Source: Actinoplanes sp. L3-i22
GTDB taxonomy: Bacteria > Actinomycetota > Actinomycetes > Mycobacteriales > Micromonosporaceae
Assembly: GCF_019704555.1 (NCBI RefSeq)
Contig: NZ_AP024745.1
Coordinates: 2,414,001 to 2,478,000 of the forward strand
Length of the DNA: 64,000 nucleotides
Direction of reading: 5' to 3'
The notes under the pieces were generated by a model, which made no database searches, was not told where the DNA came from, and saw only the letters and a program-made list of their open reading frames with translations. Made by a program: the position numbers and the translations under genes. Numbering within the stretch: the stretch's first letter is position 1; every line of letters begins with the position of its first letter. Positions 40,824 to 49,939 of this stretch are shown here, piece after piece.

Positions 40824-43800
40824 CGCACCTGATCTCCGATCCAGCCGGCCAGCTCGGCCGGGCTCAGCGCGGCCACCGGCATCCCCGCGCCGACCAGTTG
40901 CGAGGCGATGCCGGTGCTGTACCGCGGGCGTCCCCGGTCGTCCAGGCCGGCGCAGCCGAGCAGCGTGGCCCCGTCGTCGGCGAGCGCCCGCGCCGCCGCG
41001 AGCAGGTCGCCGACCGGGAAACCCTCCTCGAAGTCGCTGATCGTGACGATCATGGTCCGGCTCGGGACGAGCATGATCTGGCGGGCGTACCGCAGGCCGG
41101 CCGCGATGTGCGTGCCCCCGCCGACCTGGACCTCCAGCAGCAGCGACAGCGGGTCGGCGACCCGGTCGGTGAGGTCGATGACCTCGGTCGAGAACGTGAC
41201 GAAGTGCGTCCGCAGCGCCGGCACCCCGGCCAGCACCGACGCGGTCAGCGCCGCCCAGATCGTCGACTCCTCCATCGAGCCGGACACGTCGACGAGCAGG
41301 ATCATCTGCCAGTCGACGCTGCGCCGGCCCAGGCTCCGGAACACCGGGCGCTCCGGCAGCAGCCGCGGCCGCCCGGCCGCGTCGCGCCGCACGGTGTGCA
41401 GGTTCTGCCGCACGGTCGCGGCCAGATCGAGCCGGCCGGTCGGGCGGCGGGTCGGCCGGGGCATGCCCAGCCCGGTCAGCGCGGGGCGGATCCGGCGGGC
41501 CAGCCGCGCGGTGAGCTCGGCGGTGAGGCGCGCGATCAGCGGGCGCAGCCGGGCGAGCCGGGCCTCGGGCAGGCCGCCGGCCATCGACAGCACGGCGTGC
41601 AGGAGGTCGATCGAGGGGCGGATCCGGTCCGGGTCGGCGGCGAGGACGGCGTCGAGGCGCCCGCGTTCGGCGGCGCGGGCCAGGACCTCGTCGCGTACCG
41701 AAGCTCCGAAGAGGTTTTCCAGATCTTCCAACCAGACCCGGGCCTCCGGGTACGCGGGTTCGCGCCCCGCCCCGCCGACGTCGACCGGGTAGGCGCCCTC
41801 GCCCCGCCCGATGCCGTAGAGCTCGTCGAGCGCCGCGGCGAGCCGCCGTTGCCGGGCCGGCAGCCGGTCACTCTGCCGCCCGAGCAGGAGCCGCCACCGC
41901 TGACCGGGAGTGATCTCACCCGCGGCCGCCGCCGGCCGGTCGGGGACGTTCTCGCCGGCGGGTGTGGCCGGCTCGGGATCGGTGGTGAGGGGCAGGCCCA
42001 GCGCGGTCACCGCGGCGCGGCCGGCGCGGTCGGCGGCGACCCAGCCGGCCACCGTCGCGGCGTCGGTGGCCAGGTGCGGGTCGATGTCGCCGTGCCGGTC
42101 GCCGACCGTACGCAGCAGGCGGTCCCGATCGGCCGGGCTGAGCGCGTCGAAGCCCCCGCGCAGCGCCGGCAGCCGCCGGACGAAGTCGTCGTCGCTCATC
42201 CGGTCCACGGTGTCCAGCAGCGGCGTCAGGAACTCGCCGCCGGACTGCAGCAGCGCCCCGGCGACGCTGAGCGCGCCGCGCAGCCGGTCCGTCGCCCCGG
42301 CGTCCGACAGGTCCACCCAGGACGCCAGCCGGGTCCCGAAGGCCTCCGGCTCCTCGTGTCCGAGCAGCACCCCGACCGCGCCGGCCGCCCCGCTCATCAG
42401 CGGCGAGCCGTCCCGGGCCAGGCCCTCGATCGCCCGGCCGAGCCGGAGTCGCCGCCCGGCCTCGTCCGCCGCCTGGACCAGATCCAGCAGGGCCCGGGCA
42501 TCCTCGATCCGGGCGGACCCGGCCAGCCCACCGACCGCCGCGACCGCCGCCGCATGCAGTTCGTCCCGGGCCGCCGCCAGTCCCTCGCCCAGCTGTGCCC
42601 CGACCGCGGCCTCCGCATCGGACCCGGCGGGTGTGGTCGTGGACCCGGGTGCGGGCGTCGCCGCGGGCAGGCCGGGGAGGTGGCCGCGGGCGATGCGACC
42701 GAGCAGGTGCAACGCGGAGATGATCTGCTGGATCGAGCCGCCGTGGGCGACCGCCCGGCGCACGTCGGCGATCCGGGTGGCGGTCAGCTCGGGCAGGCCG
42801 CAGACCGCGGCCCGGTCCAGCCCGGCCAGCGCCTGCTCGGCGGTCGGGCCGCCGGCCCGCTGCTCGCGGCGCCGGCGGGTGGCCAGCAGGCCCGCCGCGG
42901 CCTGGGCGAGGGTGACCCCGTGCAGCCCGGCGAGCGCCAGGCCCGCGTCGGTCGCCGGGACCCACTCCACCCGCCAGGTGGTGGTCAGCGTCTCCCCGCC
43001 GGTGACCGGCCCGGCCGGCCCGGCCTCCCCGTAGGTCGCGCCGCACGCCGCCAGCCGGCGGATGGCCAGCTCGCGGGCCCGGTCGGTGGGGGAGCGCAGC
43101 GGATCGAGCCGGACCCGCTGCGCCGGATCGCCCGGCCCGGGCAGCTTCAGCGCGGCCAGTTCCCGTTCCACCGCCGGCCGCAGGCCGGTGACCGGCGCGC
43201 CGCCGGGCAGCCGCCCACGCCGCCGCCCGACCAGCACCTCCTCCATGGCCCGGGCCACCCCGCGCCCGGTCCCGGCCGGAGCGCCCTGGGCCAGCACGCT
43301 CTGCAGGGCCTCGACCAGCTCACCCCGGCCCGGCGCGGGCAGCCGGCGCAGCCCGGCGAGGTCCCCGGCCAGCCGGGCCACCTCGGCGGCCTCGGCCGGG
43401 CCGGCCGGTTGGCCCTGCGCCCGCAGCGCCCGCGCGACCTCGACCGCGAACCGGTCGGTGGCGGCCCGGAGCAGCCGGGGCTCGGCGCCGGCCTCGAAGA
43501 CCGCCTGCTGCCAGCGCGGATCCCGGATCCCGGCGGGATAGCCGGACCGCGCGTCCAGCAGGTCGAACGTGTAGGGAACCAGCGAAACGACCGGCTCGTC
43601 CCCACCCGTGGCCGGGGTCGCCCCGGGCCCGTCGAGCAGAGCGGGCGCATGAAACGCCCCGACGACCGCGGCCACCCGCCCCGGGACGCGCGCGAGGTGA
43701 GCCCGCATCCAGGCCTCCCGCCGCAGATCAAGCGGATCCACCCCGTGCCGGATCGCGTCCTGCCGCAGCGCCCACCCCGCGGCCAGCGCCGCCCGTCGCA

Positions 43801-44314
43801 CCGCGTCCGGCGAGCTCCCCGGCGCCTCCGCCTCGACCCACCGATCCCAGAGATCGTCCCCGGCCCGCCCGGAGACCGTGGCGTGCACGGCTTCCTCGAG
43901 CCCGCCCCCGGCCGTCCCGGGCAACCGTTCGCCCGCCCAGGCGGGATCGGTCAACGGCAGGTCCCCGCAGATCACCGGCACCCCGTGGCGCCGCGCCCAC
44001 CGGACCGCCGCCAGCTCCGGGCTGAAGTCCGCGAGCGGGTAGAACGCCAGCGGCCGATCCGCCCCGGCCGCGGCGAGTGCGACCGGTGCGACGGTGTCCG
44101 GATCGGACAGCCAGGGCACCCACGGCTGCATCTCGGCGGGCAGCTCGACCAGCACGGACTCCGGCTGGAACGCGTCCAGCAGCGCGGGCACGGCCACGGC
44201 GACGACCGGTGAGTGGTGCCGCACTCCGATGAGGTGGACCCGCGGGTCACCGGCGAGACGGTCGAGGACCGTACGCAAATCGGATTTTTCTGGTTTTTCA
44301 GGCTCGGAGGACAT
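40820..44314 (-). CDS. DUF5682 - VWA fusion protein
   Basis: This 1164-residue protein joins two parts usually encoded separately. The N-terminal 500 residues begin with the DUF5682 signature HLIGVRHHSPV and continue with VLVELPAEMQPW and RWARRHGVPVICGDLPL, a fold related to TraB/ChaN-like proteins. The C-terminal 250 residues form a VWA domain with a complete MIDAS: DVSGS (Asp1009 to Ser1013), Thr1068 in GGGTHI and Asp1094 in ISDFEEG. A charged helical middle links them. VWA proteins are typical partners of MoxR ATPases, and the next gene upstream encodes one. In E. coli the equivalents appear to be YehM and YehP. The ATG at 44314 overlaps the ATPase gene by 17 nt. Confidence 0.88.
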   Translation of the reverse strand: MSSEPEKPEKSDLRTVLDRLAGDPRVHLIGVRHHSPVVAVAVPALLDAFQPESVLVELPAEMQPWVPWLSDPDTVAPVALAAAGADRPLAFYPLADFSPELAAVRWARRHGVPVICGDLPLTDPAWAGERLPGTAGGGLEEAVHATVSGRAGDDLWDRWVEAEAPGSSPDAVRRAALAAGWALRQDAIRHGVDPLDLRREAWMRAHLARVPGRVAAVVGAFHAPALLDGPGATPATGGDEPVVSLVPYTFDLLDARSGYPAGIRDPRWQQAVFEAGAEPRLLRAATDRFAVEVARALRAQGQPAGPAEAAEVARLAGDLAGLRRLPAPGRGELVEALQSVLAQGAPAGTGRGVARAMEEVLVGRRRGRLPGGAPVTGLRPAVERELAALKLPGPGDPAQRVRLDPLRSPTDRARELAIRRLAACGATYGEAGPAGPVTGGETLTTTWRVEWVPATDAGLALAGLHGVTLAQAAAGLLATRRRREQRAGGPTAEQALAGLDRAAVCGLPELTATRIADVRRAVAHGGSIQQIISALHLLGRIARGHLPGLPAATPAPGSTTTPAGSDAEAAVGAQLGEGLAAARDELHAAAVAAVGGLAGSARIEDARALLDLVQAADEAGRRLRLGRAIEGLARDGSPLMSGAAGAVGVLLGHEEPEAFGTRLASWVDLSDAGATDRLRGALSVAGALLQSGGEFLTPLLDTVDRMSDDDFVRRLPALRGGFDALSPADRDRLLRTVGDRHGDIDPHLATDAATVAGWVAADRAGRAAVTALGLPLTTDPEPATPAGENVPDRPAAAAGEITPGQRWRLLLGRQSDRLPARQRRLAAALDELYGIGRGEGAYPVDVGGAGREPAYPEARVWLEDLENLFGASVRDEVLARAAERGRLDAVLAADPDRIRPSIDLLHAVLSMAGGLPEARLARLRPLIARLTAELTARLARRIRPALTGLGMPRPTRRPTGRLDLAATVRQNLHTVRRDAAGRPRLLPERPVFRSLGRRSVDWQMILLVDVSGSMEESTIWAALTASVLAGVPALRTHFVTFSTEVIDLTDRVADPLSLLLEVQVGGGTHIAAGLRYARQIMLVPSRTMIVTISDFEEGFPVGDLLAAARALADDGATLLGCAGLDDRGRPRYSTGIASQLVGAGMPVAALSPAELAGWIGDQVR

Positions 44315-45407
44315 CGCGGTGTTCCCATAGCTGGCGCCACATCCGCGACCCGGCCTCGGCCCGTCGTCGCAGGGCGCCGTCCCAGTACGCCAGCAGCCGT
44401 TCCGCGTCGGACGGATCGTCCTTCCGGACCACCCCGAGCAGGTGCCCCGGCAGCAGCGACAGCGGATCCGGGCCGGGCAGGTACGCCGCGGACAGCCCGA
44501 TCGACGCGGCCACCGCGACCGCCTCGGCGGTGCTCATCACCGACGACGGCCGTTCGACCTCCCACCCCTCCGCGCTGATCCCGTTGCGCAGGTCCCGGAA
44601 CGCGACGACCAGCGTCTCCAGCACCGCCTCGTCCACCGCGAACCGCGCGCCGCCGCGCTCGACCGCGGCCCGGGCCTGCCGCGCGACCAGCGCGACCTCC
44701 GCGTCCAGGTCGGCGATCGGCGGCACCACCTCGAAGTTGAACCGCCGCTTGAGCGCCGCCGACATCTCGGACACCCCGCGGTCGCGCAGGTTGGCCGTCG
44801 CGATCAGGCAGAACCCGGGCACGGCGTAGCCGACCGCCGCGTCCTGCCCGGTCAGCTCCGGCACGCTGATCCGCCGCTCCGACATGATCGAGACGAGTGC
44901 GTCCTGGACCTCGGGCAGGCAGCGGGTGATCTCCTCGACCCGGGCGACCGCGCCGGTGGTCATCGCGGTGAGGACCGGGGACGGCACGAGCGACTCCGCG
45001 GACGGGCCCTGGGCCAGCAGCAGGGCGTAGTTCCACCCGTACCGCAACTGGTCCTCGGTGGTCCCGGCGGTGCCCTGCACGGCGAGGGCGCTGGTCCCGC
45101 AGATCGCCGCCGCGAGCAGCTCGGACAGCATCGACTTGGCGGTGCCGGGCTCGCCGACCAGCAGCAGCCCGCGTTCCCCGGCGAGGGTGACGACGCAGCG
45201 TTCGACCAGGGCCCGCTCGCCGACGAACTTCGGCTCGATCACCCGCCCGCCGACCGGGACGCCGCCGGATCCGGCGATGAACGTGACCACCGACCGGGGT
45301 GTCATCCGCCAGCCGGGTGGTCGGGCCCCGGTGTCGGCGGTGGCGAGAAATTCCAGCTCATCGGCGTACCGATGCTCGGGCGGGTCGATCTGACGAGCGG
45401 CGGTCAC
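44298..45407 (-). CDS. MoxR-type AAA+ ATPase (YehL-like)
   Basis: The 369-residue protein has Walker A GEPGTAKS (residues 85-92), the Walker B region VARVEEITRC in the form usual for the YehL group (E instead of D in the first position), the SERRISVPEL segment, sensor 1 ATANLRDRG and an arginine-finger segment LKRRFNFE. MoxR ATPases remodel or activate partner proteins together with a VWA protein; here that partner is the next gene. It begins with a GTG overlapping the stop of giant paralogue 1 (GTGA). It is the best candidate for the motor of the whole locus. Confidence 0.92.
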   Translation of the reverse strand: MTAARQIDPPEHRYADELEFLATADTGARPPGWRMTPRSVVTFIAGSGGVPVGGRVIEPKFVGERALVERCVVTLAGERGLLLVGEPGTAKSMLSELLAAAICGTSALAVQGTAGTTEDQLRYGWNYALLLAQGPSAESLVPSPVLTAMTTGAVARVEEITRCLPEVQDALVSIMSERRISVPELTGQDAAVGYAVPGFCLIATANLRDRGVSEMSAALKRRFNFEVVPPIADLDAEVALVARQARAAVERGGARFAVDEAVLETLVVAFRDLRNGISAEGWEVERPSSVMSTAEAVAVAASIGLSAAYLPGPDPLSLLPGHLLGVVRKDDPSDAERLLAYWDGALRRRAEAGSRMWRQLWEHRDVLRA

Positions 45408-48400
45408 CGGGTCTCCTCCAGGTCGTGAAAGCGGGGCACGTCACCGTCGGTGACCCGCGCCCAGGCCGTGCGGAACAGGCGCGGCACCGGGGTCGGTGGG
45501 ACGGGCAGGCCGCCGTACATCGAAATCTTCCAGGTCTCGACGGGCAGCCTCGGCGCCCGGGCCGCCTGCCAGCCACCCGGCAGGAAGACCGGGCGCCCGG
45601 CGCGGGCCCGCTTGGCGGCGACCACCAGGCCGGCCTCGGTCAAGGCCCGCTGCGCTTCGCGCAACGCCTTGACCGACCAGCCAGTCCATTTCTGTACGGA
45701 TCTGTCTCCCGGATCCGGCAGCGCCAGCAGCTGCAGATAGTAGGCGGCGGCGTCGGCGCCCAGCCGGTGCCGCTCGCGCACCGCGCCGACCAGGTCCGGA
45801 ACGCTGATCCGGGGATCGTGAAGATAGCCGCGCACCCCGCCCGGCACGGCCACCACCGCGTCGATCCACTCCGACAGAACGGTCCGGAGAGCCGTGGCCG
45901 TGCCCTCGTCGACGAACCCGATCGCCGGATCGTCGATTCCGGACAGCCGGCTCGGCGCGACATGGTGGAACACCGCCGATCCCCGGGCCACGCCGTCGAC
46001 CAGCGCCGGCCCGGCCTCCGGACGCTCGCCGGCCTCGTGCGACCCATGGCCGACCAGCAGGTCCGGGTTTCGCAAGCGGTCCCGGACCAGCCGCAGCGCC
46101 GCGGGCAGCGCGGCCCGCACCGGATCGTCCGCGGCCAGGTGATACGCGAGCCAGGGCAGCGCGACGGCCGCGTCGGCCAGGTACTGCCCGTCGAACGGAA
46201 CCCCCTGATCAGAAACGGTCCGCTCGTCGGTGCTCAGCCAGTCACCGGGCGCGGGCGCCGCGATCGCCTGCAGCACGGGCGCGGCCCGGAACTCCCCGAT
46301 CACCTTCCCAAGATCAATAACCAGATCCTCCGGTACGGCGGCCCGCCGCCCCCGCAGCCCGATCCACACCTCGGCGATCGCCGCCACGTCCGGCCCCTCG
46401 TCCCACAACCGGCCCGGCTCCACCGGCATCGCCGCGTCCAGCAGCGCCACCCGCTCCGCGAGGCTCAGCTGCCGCAACCCCCGCCGACCGGTCTTGGCCT
46501 GCGCCGACGCGAGTCCCAGGAGCCTGCGCTGGACCGGCGTCAGGAAGTCCGCCTCCGCCCTGGCGATCCCGGGGAGCCCGGCCAGCAGCAGCACCGCCTC
46601 GGACCGGGCCATCCCGGTCGCCGCGACCAGTTCCGCGGCCGCCGCCGGTCGCCACGGCGCGGGCCCCCGGTCGGCCAGCAGGCGGAGGAACTCCCGCAGC
46701 CGGTCACCGGCGAGCCGTCCGCCGGGCCGGAACGAGCCCCGCACGGTCATCTCGGCCGGCAGCCCGAACTCGCCGTCCGGCGCGACCTGGATCCCGGTGC
46801 GCCGCCACCCGGCCGACCCGTCGTGCTCGGGCGCGAACATCAGCGTCGTCCGCGAGCCCTCGCGCAGCACGTACGTCTCGCCGATCGGCATCCGTTCCTG
46901 CGTGATCGAGTAGACCTGGACCGGGTGGCCGGTGCCGTCCAGCGGTGTCCCGGCGACCGCGCCGAGCAGGACGGCCAGGGCCGCCCGCCGGTCGTCGCCG
47001 GTGAGCGGGCTCGCGGCGCGCAGGGCGAGCGCGCCGAACCCGGCGACCAGGCTCGTCCACTGCGCGGAGACCGCCGACAGCGGCCCCGCATCGGCGGTCT
47101 CCGGTTCCGCGAGCATCGCCCCGGCCCGCTGGATCTGCTCCAGGATCCGGTCGCTGCCCGCCCGGCCGCGGTAGTACGTGGTGTTCCCGGTGCAGAGCCC
47201 GTCCCAGGCCAGCCGCAGTGCGCTGTCACCGGCCGTCGGCGCGATGGCGGCCACCGGCTCCAGCAGCGGCGCGATCTCCGCGATCCGCCGACGCAGCGTC
47301 ACCGCCCGGGCGACGACCGCGGCGATCCGGGCACGCAGAACCGGATCGGTGACCTCGGGCAGATGCTTCGCCTCGGGCCCGGCCATCGAGTCGTCGGCGT
47401 CGAGCAGCGCGGCCGCGGTCGATCTGGTCAGGGCCCGCAGCGCGGCCGACCCGGCCTCGTCGCGCGGTCGCATCGCGTGCCACCACTCCACCGGCGGCAC
47501 GGTCCCGGTCACGTCGGGTTCGTCGGAGACCAGCCGCCCGTCGGCCGTCCACAGCCGGACCTCGCCACGCGGGTGACCCCAGACCCGGGTGACCGCCAGC
47601 GGCTCGGTGGCGCCCGGCAGCAGCAACGCCCCGACCAGCATCTCCAGGTCGTTGCCCCGGGAGTCACGCTGCCGGTGGCGCTGCGGCAGCGTGACCCGCC
47701 GCCCGTCGATCCCCTCGCCGGCCAGCAACTCGCCCTCCTCGGTGACCCGCCAGCCGGTCAGGCCGTCCCGGGCGCCGAGCGGCGACCCGGCGAACTCCGG
47801 CGGGACCGGCCGCAGCCGGCCGAGGGCCGGCACGACACCGGGCACCGCGAAGAACTCCGGCACGCTGAACCGGCCGCCTTCACCGGTCCGCGGGTCGAAC
47901 TCCCGCCACCGCCAGGCGTCCTCGTGCCATTCACAGCGCCAGTACGCCCGGCCGTCGGTGGCCATCCGGTACGACTCCTGGTCGAGCGCCCGTGGCTCGC
48001 CGGCCCGCAGCGGCCCGGCGCCGATGGTCAGGCCACCGCCCGGGACCGGCAGCGCGTCCGGCATCCCGGCGGTGTCCCGCATGTGGCCGGTGAACACGTC
48101 GTTCGGCCGGGACGTCCAGTACGCCACCCGCTGCCCACCGGCGGACCGGATCACCAGCAGGTCGCCGTCCACGAACGTGCACTCCCGGGTGGTGTGCGCC
48201 GGGAACGGGAACACGTGCTCGGTGATCCGCCCGTCCGGCGCGACGATCCGCGCGGCCGAGCCGTCGTGGATCAGCAACTCCGGCCACGCCGTTCCGACCT
48301 CCGGCCGGATGAGACCGCTCGCCGCCGCCTCGTACGCCGGCCAGGTCAGCTCGGCGAGCAGCCCGGCCCGCAACGATCGGGCCAGCACCGCGGGCAGGTC

Positions 48401-49939
48401 CACGGCGAGCAGCCGCCGGAACCCGTCCGGCGCGAGCGCCACCCCGGCCGGCGACCACAGCGCGCACAGCTCCACCAGGGCGTCGTCGAGCGCGCCCAGG
48501 GTGGTCGCGCCGGCCGCCTCGTCGACCAGCTCGGCGAGCACGTCCCGGACGCCGGCCGCACCGAACGACCGCCGCAGGATCGGCTCCGGCAGCGGCGGCG
48601 TGGCCAGCGAGGTGCTGCCGCGCTGCCGGCCGAACCTGCGGCGCACGCCATCCCGGAGCAGCGGCCGCAGCACCGGGTCGGCGGCGACCGTGGTCAGGTC
48701 CCGCCCACCGGGAGCCCACTCGGGCACCACGAGGCGGGCGGCCGGGCCGATCGGGCCGATCCGGGCCGGCACGCCCAGGCTCCGGCACAGGTCGAGCAGT
48801 TCGAGGTCGGCGGCCACCGGCACCGAGGCGATCTCCAGCCCACCCTCCGCGACCAGCCGCGGCGCCAGCCGCTCGACCAGGGCGAACAGGGCCGACCGGG
48901 GCACGCTCAACCGCCTGCGCCGGAAGCGCGTCAGCCAGCCCGCGGCCGGGACGCCGGCGCTGCCGTCGATCAGCCCGGCCAGCGCACCGGTCGCCTCCAG
49001 CACCTCCAGCCACAGGTCACCCAGGGCGAAGTCGCTGAACGGCGGATTCGGGAGGATCTCCAGCAGGCGCGCCCGCACGCGAGCGTCCCGCTGCCCCAGA
49101 CGGATCAGACTCTTCCGGTACGACCGCCACAGCGCCGCCGGTCCACGAGCCGTCGCCGGATACGTCAGCAGCAGCGCCGCCACCTCGTCGGCCTCCCGCT
49201 CGGCGTCCAGCCCGGCGGCCGCCGCGAGCCGGTTCAGGTCGGCCGCCATCGTGCCGTGCGGCGGCAGCCCGCCCGCCACCCGCCGCAGCGACAGCGCCTT
49301 GACCAGCTCGTACGCCCGCGCCTGGCTCTTTCGCCCGCCGACGTCCCGCGCGTACGCGCTGAGCAGGCCCGCGGTCAGCGCCCCGGCCAGCGCGAACTCC
49401 AGGTGCACGTCGCGCACCCGCTCCTCGTCCACCACCAGCCCGTGCGCCTGCTCGGCCCGCCGCGCCTCGGCGAAGCAGGTCCCGGCCGCCCGCGGGTTGT
49501 CGGCGGCCAGGTACGCCCGCCCGGCCTGCTCCCAGAACGTCGGCAGCAGCTGCGGTGCGGCCACCCCGAGCCGCCCGGCCAGCACCGCATAGCCGTCCCG
49601 CGCCGTGCCGGGCTTGACCCGCGCCACCCGGGCCAGCCTCGCCATCTCCTTGACCAGGGCGAGCGCGTGCCCCGCGTTGGCCGGGTCGTGCACCAGCGCC
49701 CAGGCCGGAAACCCCAGGCCACGCCGCATCCCGTGGCCGACCTCGGCGGCACCGGCCGCCGCGAAGCCGAGAAACTCCAGGCTCAGGTCCTCGGCCTCGC
49801 CGGTCGTCGCCCCGACCAGCCGCACCACGGTCCGCCCGGCCAGAGCCGGATGCCGATAGGCCCGCGCGGTCATCACGTCGGCCACCGCCGGGTCCCCGGG
49901 CCCGGCCAGGATCGCGCCGGCCTCCAGCAGCCCGCTCAT
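45404..49939 (-). CDS. Giant paralogue 1 of the yeh-like operon (unknown function)
   Basis: This 1511-residue protein is one of three homologous giants encoded in tandem, and I recognise no named domain. The first 130 residues (ARAYRHPALAGRTVVRLVGAT, split as ARAYRHPALAG and RTVVRLVGAT) are followed by TPR-like helices around CFAEARRAEQAHGLVVDEERV, a helical block to about residue 500, a beta-rich block (about 540-840, containing VAYWTSRP and ending at WWHAMRPRDEAGS) and a helical end with DPRISVPDLV, YYLQLLALPDPGDR and GRPVFLPGGW. No signal peptide or membrane helix is seen, so it is probably a cytoplasmic scaffold or effector. Both ends overlap neighbours by 4 nt. It follows giant 2 and precedes the AAA+ ATPase. 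Confidence 0.8.
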   Translation of the reverse strand: MSGLLEAGAILAGPGDPAVADVMTARAYRHPALAGRTVVRLVGATTGEAEDLSLEFLGFAAAGAAEVGHGMRRGLGFPAWALVHDPANAGHALALVKEMARLARVARVKPGTARDGYAVLAGRLGVAAPQLLPTFWEQAGRAYLAADNPRAAGTCFAEARRAEQAHGLVVDEERVRDVHLEFALAGALTAGLLSAYARDVGGRKSQARAYELVKALSLRRVAGGLPPHGTMAADLNRLAAAAGLDAEREADEVAALLLTYPATARGPAALWRSYRKSLIRLGQRDARVRARLLEILPNPPFSDFALGDLWLEVLEATGALAGLIDGSAGVPAAGWLTRFRRRRLSVPRSALFALVERLAPRLVAEGGLEIASVPVAADLELLDLCRSLGVPARIGPIGPAARLVVPEWAPGGRDLTTVAADPVLRPLLRDGVRRRFGRQRGSTSLATPPLPEPILRRSFGAAGVRDVLAELVDEAAGATTLGALDDALVELCALWSPAGVALAPDGFRRLLAVDLPAVLARSLRAGLLAELTWPAYEAAASGLIRPEVGTAWPELLIHDGSAARIVAPDGRITEHVFPFPAHTTRECTFVDGDLLVIRSAGGQRVAYWTSRPNDVFTGHMRDTAGMPDALPVPGGGLTIGAGPLRAGEPRALDQESYRMATDGRAYWRCEWHEDAWRWREFDPRTGEGGRFSVPEFFAVPGVVPALGRLRPVPPEFAGSPLGARDGLTGWRVTEEGELLAGEGIDGRRVTLPQRHRQRDSRGNDLEMLVGALLLPGATEPLAVTRVWGHPRGEVRLWTADGRLVSDEPDVTGTVPPVEWWHAMRPRDEAGSAALRALTRSTAAALLDADDSMAGPEAKHLPEVTDPVLRARIAAVVARAVTLRRRIAEIAPLLEPVAAIAPTAGDSALRLAWDGLCTGNTTYYRGRAGSDRILEQIQRAGAMLAEPETADAGPLSAVSAQWTSLVAGFGALALRAASPLTGDDRRAALAVLLGAVAGTPLDGTGHPVQVYSITQERMPIGETYVLREGSRTTLMFAPEHDGSAGWRRTGIQVAPDGEFGLPAEMTVRGSFRPGGRLAGDRLREFLRLLADRGPAPWRPAAAAELVAATGMARSEAVLLLAGLPGIARAEADFLTPVQRRLLGLASAQAKTGRRGLRQLSLAERVALLDAAMPVEPGRLWDEGPDVAAIAEVWIGLRGRRAAVPEDLVIDLGKVIGEFRAAPVLQAIAAPAPGDWLSTDERTVSDQGVPFDGQYLADAAVALPWLAYHLAADDPVRAALPAALRLVRDRLRNPDLLVGHGSHEAGERPEAGPALVDGVARGSAVFHHVAPSRLSGIDDPAIGFVDEGTATALRTVLSEWIDAVVAVPGGVRGYLHDPRISVPDLVGAVRERHRLGADAAAYYLQLLALPDPGDRSVQKWTGWSVKALREAQRALTEAGLVVAAKRARAGRPVFLPGGWQAARAPRLPVETWKISMYGGLPVPPTPVPRLFRTAWARVTDGDVPRFHDLEETR

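Noticed and set aside
40898..44212. An 1104-codon plus-strand frame over the DUF5682-VWA gene
   Set aside because: Same GC-driven artefact; the minus-strand product has complete MIDAS and DUF5682 motifs.
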